Source: Gammaproteobacteria bacterium (GTDB lineage: Bacteria; Pseudomonadota; Gammaproteobacteria; Pseudomonadales; Halomonadaceae). From it: 9,278 bases of DNA. The notes beneath the pieces are model-generated. The model searched no databases and was not told the origin of the DNA. It saw only the letters and a list, made by a program, of their open reading frames with translations. Both the position numbers and the translations under genes were made by a program. The stretch spans positions 1 to 9,278 of the forward strand of contig JAMCZP010000268.1 of assembly GCA_023485185.1 (NCBI GenBank). Reading direction: 5' to 3'. Shown piece after piece: positions 6,804 to 9,278 of this stretch. The stretch's first letter is position 1, and every line of letters begins with the position of its first letter.

Positions 6804-6841
6804 GCAGCGCTTAGCGTTTGATGCCCATTCAATAAAATGTG

Positions 6842-6869
6842 AAGCAGGTAATTCTTTACCTGCTTTTTT
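6842..6869 (+). terminator. Rho-independent terminator after the dehydrogenase
   Basis: A perfect 10-bp stem, AAGCAGGTAA (6842-6851) with TTACCTGCTT (6856-6865), encloses a 4-nt loop (TTCT). The last two T of the stem run on into a total of six T, then A. It lies 39 nt after the dehydrogenase stop and marks the end of the uronate transcription unit. The side facing the other strand is less A-rich, so termination should be mainly for + transcripts. Confidence 0.9.
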
Positions 6870-6874
6870 AATGC

Positions 6875-6890
6875 ACTTTTAAATAAAAGT
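6875..6890 (+). promoter_or_regulatory. AT-rich inverted repeat before the Ldh-family gene
   Basis: ACTTTTA (6875-6881) and TAAAAGT (6884-6890) form a perfect 7-bp inverted repeat with a 2-nt centre, in the short AT-rich stretch between the terminator and the start at 6919. It could be part of the promoter or an operator for the second block. Such AT-rich symmetry also arises by chance, and no clear -35/-10 pair was found. Confidence 0.3.
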
Positions 6891-6918
6891 AACAAATAAC
6901 GATTGGTTAAATAATGCT

Positions 6919-7932
6919 ATGAGTGATGATATTACTATTTCGTTAAAAGATGCCGAAGCGTTGAGTAAACAGCTGCTTGTTAATAACGGCTTTAGCCAGC
7001 CCCATGCTAACGCGATAACGCGCAGCGTCATGGCGGCCCAGTGTGATGAGTGCCACTCCCACGGTTTATACCGACTCATTGGCTGTGTTCAGACCGCCTT
7101 AAACGGCGGTATTGATACCCAAGCCAAACCGACGATGACTGATCAAGCGGCCAGTGTCGTTAAGGTTAATGCCAATAGAGGCTGCTCGCTGTTGGCGTTT
7201 GAACTAGGGAAGCCCCATTTAATCGAGAAAGCAAAACGCAGTGGAATTGCAGCGCTGGCGATTAACAACAGCTTTCACTTCTCCGCCCTATGGCCCGAAG
7301 TGGAAGCACTGTCAGCAGAAGGCTTGGTGGCATTAGCGATGACACCCAGCCATGCTTTTGTGGCTCCGGCGGGTGGCACTTCGCCGCTATTTGGCACCAA
7401 CCCCATCGCTTTCTCCTGGCCACGTCCTGATGGCATACCTTATACGTTTGATTTCGCCACCAGCGTGGTCGCCCGTGGCGAGATAGAGCTACACCGGCGA
7501 GCGGGTAAATCGATCCCCGAAGGGTGGGCGCTCAATAGTGAGGGGAAATCAACAACTGACCCCGTGGCCGCACTCGCCGGCGCTATGCTGCCCTTTGGCA
7601 GCTATAAAGGCTCGGCGCTTTCCACCATGGTGGAGCTACTGGCGGGCCCGCTGATTGGTGACTTGCTAGGCCATGAAACCCAGGCAGCGAATGCTGAGAA
7701 AACCGGCAAACCTTTCCATGGCGAACTCATTATTGCGTTTTCTCCGGAGGTGTTTTTAGGCGAACATGCAGCGCTATACCTCAAACACGCGGAAGTCCTT
7801 TTTGAGGCTATTCTGGGCCAAGGCGCGCGCTTGCCTTCCCAACGTCGTTTTGAAGCAAGAAAGCGAAGCCAAGCCAACGGAATTACCTTTCCTAAAACTT
7901 TATATGACGAGCTCAAAGCGCTTGCCGCTTAA
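6919..7932 (+). CDS. Ldh/YlbC-type NAD(P)H oxidoreductase, probably a delta1-piperideine/pyrroline-2-carboxylate reductase
   Basis: The 337-residue protein belongs to the malate/L-lactate dehydrogenase (Ldh_2) superfamily, whose fold differs from the classical Rossmann fold. Visible are the catalytic SHG turn (S47-H48-G49 in ECHSHGLYRL), FHFSALWPEVE (119-129), the cofactor-binding FGTNPIAF (158-165), FDFATS (177-182) and LPFGSYKGSALS (224-235). The HFxALWPxVE stretch and the late LPFGxxKGSALS match what I recall of DpkA-type imine reductases (delta1-piperideine-2-carboxylate and delta1-pyrroline-2-carboxylate to L-pipecolate and L-proline) better than malate or ureidoglycolate dehydrogenases. 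Substrate is therefore likely but unproven; a keto acid of the uronate route is an alternative. No Shine-Dalgarno precedes the ATG, and no better in-frame start was seen. It lies beyond a terminator, so it has its own transcript, shared with the permease downstream. Confidence 0.82.
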   Translation: MSDDITISLKDAEALSKQLLVNNGFSQPHANAITRSVMAAQCDECHSHGLYRLIGCVQTALNGGIDTQAKPTMTDQAASVVKVNANRGCSLLAFELGKPHLIEKAKRSGIAALAINNSFHFSALWPEVEALSAEGLVALAMTPSHAFVAPAGGTSPLFGTNPIAFSWPRPDGIPYTFDFATSVVARGEIELHRRAGKSIPEGWALNSEGKSTTDPVAALAGAMLPFGSYKGSALSTMVELLAGPLIGDLLGHETQAANAEKTGKPFHGELIIAFSPEVFLGEHAALYLKHAEVLFEAILGQGARLPSQRRFEARKRSQANGITFPKTLYDELKALAA

Positions 7933-7942
7933 TCATAGCGAT

Positions 7943-7969
7943 ATCAACAATACGTTGCGTCTTGTTGAT
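7943..7969 (+). other. Hairpin between the Ldh-family gene and the permease
   Basis: ATCAACAA (7943-7950) and TTGTTGAT (7962-7969) make a perfect 8-bp stem with an 11-nt loop in the 64-nt gap. No T-run follows, so it does not look like a terminator. It may be an mRNA processing or stability element, or an operator-like palindrome. The permease ribosome site (GGGGAG) lies shortly after it. Confidence 0.35.
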
Positions 7970-7996
7970 GGTGCATTACGGGGAGAGTAACCAGGC

Positions 7997-8943
7997 ATGC
8001 TTGACATATTAGCCATCACCACGCCGATCTTCATAATTATCGGTATGGGGTATTTGGCGATGCTGCTGGGAATCGTCAGCAGGGAGCAGATGCAGGGTGT
8101 CGGTAACTTTGTGATGTACTTTGCGTTACCTGCCCTGGTGGTTCGGGCGCTGACGCAAAACCCCCTTGAGGAAGTATTTAACGTCGATTACCTGATGATG
8201 TATGGAGTAGGGTCGGTCATTACTTTCTCCTTCGCCTTGTGGTTAGGCATGTTTATCCAGAAAAAAACCTGCAAACCGGGACGATGTTTGCCCTGGGTAT
8301 GTCGGCTTCTAATAGCGCCTTTACTGGCTATCCGGTAGCGGCAATGGTGCTGGGGCCGCCAGCGGTGACTTTCCTAACCTTAAGTATGATTATTGAAAAC
8401 CTGCTGATAATCCCAGCAGCCCTGATCTTGGCTGAAATGGGGCTGCAGTCGGGAGGAGGTCTGTCTCAAACGCTTAAGCAAACGGCCAAACGACTAATTA
8501 AAAATCCGGTCGTGATGGCTATTCTTATTGGCGTAGTGATTGCCATATCGGGAGTACGCTTACCCATTCCAGTTACTAAAGCGGTTGATATGGTGGCTAG
8601 CTCGGCTGGTCCGGCGGCACTTTTTGTTATCGGGGGAGCAATTTACGGGCTCCATGTGCGTGGTGTTGTCATGGATGTCAGCCAAATCGTGGTGGGTAAA
8701 CTGATGCTGCATCCGTTGGCAATCTTGCTGGCTTATTTAATGATGCCTACCTCAGACCCGTTGCTGTTAGTCGGCGGTGTTCTCTTCGCCGCTGCCCCCA
8801 TGGCAAGTATCTACCCGCTATTGGGCCAGCGTTACGGCATGGCTGACGTTGCCGCTGGTGCCTTAATGACCGCAATCCTTGCCTCATTTATAACGTTCAG
8901 CGTGGTGATTGGGCTGCTGAGTTATTTCGAGCTGCTCTCGTAA
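7997..8943 (+). pseudogene. AEC-family permease, split by a one-base frameshift
   Basis: Two overlapping frames together encode one auxin-efflux-carrier-family (AEC) inner-membrane permease. The first frame (7997-8338) opens with MLDILAITTPIFIIIGMGYLA and FALPALVVRAL, both typical of AEC N-termini, then leaves the family after K90. The second frame resumes with TGTMFALGMSASNSAFTGYP, a characteristic AEC stretch, and continues through several hydrophobic segments to TAA 8941-8943. The frames meet at seven A (8261-8267); one extra A gives Q-K-K-N-L-Q-T-G and a 315-residue protein, the usual AEC size. As written the zero frame yields only 113 residues, ending in off-frame sequence. No other damage is seen, so this is a fresh mutation, a sequencing error, or a slippage-controlled gene. 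AEC proteins export or import small organic acids or amino acids; here the adjacent imine reductase may hint at the substrate. Confidence 0.85.
8261..8267 (+). other. A7 homopolymer at the permease frameshift
   Basis: Seven A, read in frame as AAA AAA ACC, sit exactly where the AEC-family reading changes frame. A one-base gain, or a -1 slip by ribosome or polymerase, restores the full protein. This is the only place in the join where the family sequence on both sides meets without a gap. Confidence 0.8.
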
Positions 8944-9019
8944 CTGCTTCGCGGCTTCCTTTAAGCAATAAGCATTGTACTAGCATTGCGACTTGTCCAA
9001 GGTCTTCCTACGCTTAAAG

Positions 9020-9045
9020 TCACGGCGATGCCGTGAACACTTTTT
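9020..9045 (+). terminator. Probable rho-independent terminator after the permease
   Basis: TCACGGC (9020-9026) and GCCGTGA (9030-9036) form a perfect 7-bp, GC-rich stem with a 3-nt loop (GAT). After ACAC comes a run of five T (9041-9045). The T-run is offset from the stem by 4 nt, which weakens the case. It lies 76 nt after the permease stop and before the next gene. An alternative reading is a small leader hairpin of the downstream gene. Confidence 0.55.
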
Positions 9046-9097
9046 CACATTTATTTTCTAACACTTATTTTTTCAAAAAATTAGCTAGGAGCACCGC

Positions 9098-9278
9098 ATG
9101 AGATCTCAAGGACGCCCTTTTTCTATGAGTAAGAAGCCCCTTCCACACGCCATATTCGGCGCTATGCTGGCAAGCAGCGTAGGAATTGCCAACGCCAGTC
9201 TCACCACTGATAAGGAACGTGTTGAAACAGGCTACGAAACCGAAGAAACCAATTTAACCATTACTAAAGTCGTCGGCG
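9098..9278 (+). CDS. Secreted protein of unknown function, N-terminal end (partial)
   Basis: An ATG at 9098 with the ribosome site TAGGAG (9086-9091) opens a frame that runs off the window after 60 codons. A second in-frame ATG at 9125 (M10) directly precedes SKKPLP. Residues 12-33 look like a signal peptide: a basic start (KK), a hydrophobic core (AIFGAMLASSVGI) and an ANA-S cleavage site at about 33/34. The mature part seen so far is polar and acid-rich (LTTDKERVETGYETEETNLT) and ends in ITKVVG. I do not recognise it. The closing stretch is only faintly like the first strand of secreted PQQ-type sugar dehydrogenases, which is not enough for a call. It has its own leader after a probable terminator. 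Confidence 0.7.
   Translation, partial: MRSQGRPFSMSKKPLPHAIFGAMLASSVGIANASLTTDKERVETGYETEETNLTITKVVG

Noticed and set aside
7602..7916. 104-codon minus-strand open frame opposite the Ldh-family gene
   Set aside because: Shadow of conserved + strand coding sequence.
7766..7990. + strand frame ending just before the permease
   Set aside because: Out of frame within the Ldh-family gene and continuing through the gap; translation is basic and low in family features, with no ribosome site.
8239..8943. Second permease frame as an independent gene starting at ATG 8239
   Set aside because: Its first residues (MVRHVYPEKN) are off-frame sequence of the first frame; family similarity starts only after the A7 run, so it is the rest of one gene.

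Overview
The window looks like chromosomal DNA of a gammaproteobacterium, most likely a halophilic or marine one of the Halomonas type. This is inferred from moderate GC, acidic proteins and the gene set; it was not tested by search. Every supported gene lies on the + strand. No RNA gene, CRISPR array or insertion sequence was seen, and no gene-free stretch exceeds about 155 bases.

Bases 1-4278 form a compact catabolic run: the last codons of a TRAP transporter small membrane subunit, the TRAP large permease, and three enzymes recognisable as the oxidative uronate pathway. In pathway order these are uronate dehydrogenase (Udh, 3478-4278), D-galactarolactone isomerase (GLI, 2584-3444) and D-galactarolactone cycloisomerase (GCI, 1445-2581). 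Together they take D-galacturonate or D-glucuronate through aldarolactones to 3-deoxy-2-keto-hexarate. A FadR-type GntR regulator follows (4385-5140), then an alpha-ketoglutarate semialdehyde dehydrogenase (5229-6803) that would make 2-oxoglutarate. The dehydratase/decarboxylase joining keto-deoxy-hexarate to the semialdehyde (KdgD type) is not here and should lie outside the window or elsewhere. A clear rho-independent terminator (6842-6869) closes this block.

Bases 6919-8943 hold a second block: an Ldh-family NAD(P)H oxidoreductase resembling delta1-piperideine/pyrroline-2-carboxylate reductases, and an AEC-family permease gene split by a one-base frameshift in a run of seven A. After a probable terminator the window ends in the first 60 codons of a secreted protein I cannot identify.

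The most unusual structure is in the two intergenic regions flanking the regulator. Each begins, at the stop codon of the gene before it, with a tandem array of about 15-bp units. The first two units downstream of udh and all five downstream of gntR are exactly 15 nt. Those phase-keeping units stay in frame with the gene and most of them repeat its stop codon. The two arrays share a TTGA-(1-3 nt)-AGTA core. A near-perfect 20-bp palindrome overlaps the end of the second array, just before the dehydrogenase. I know no named element that fits, and the arrays could be operators, translation-termination backups or slippage products.
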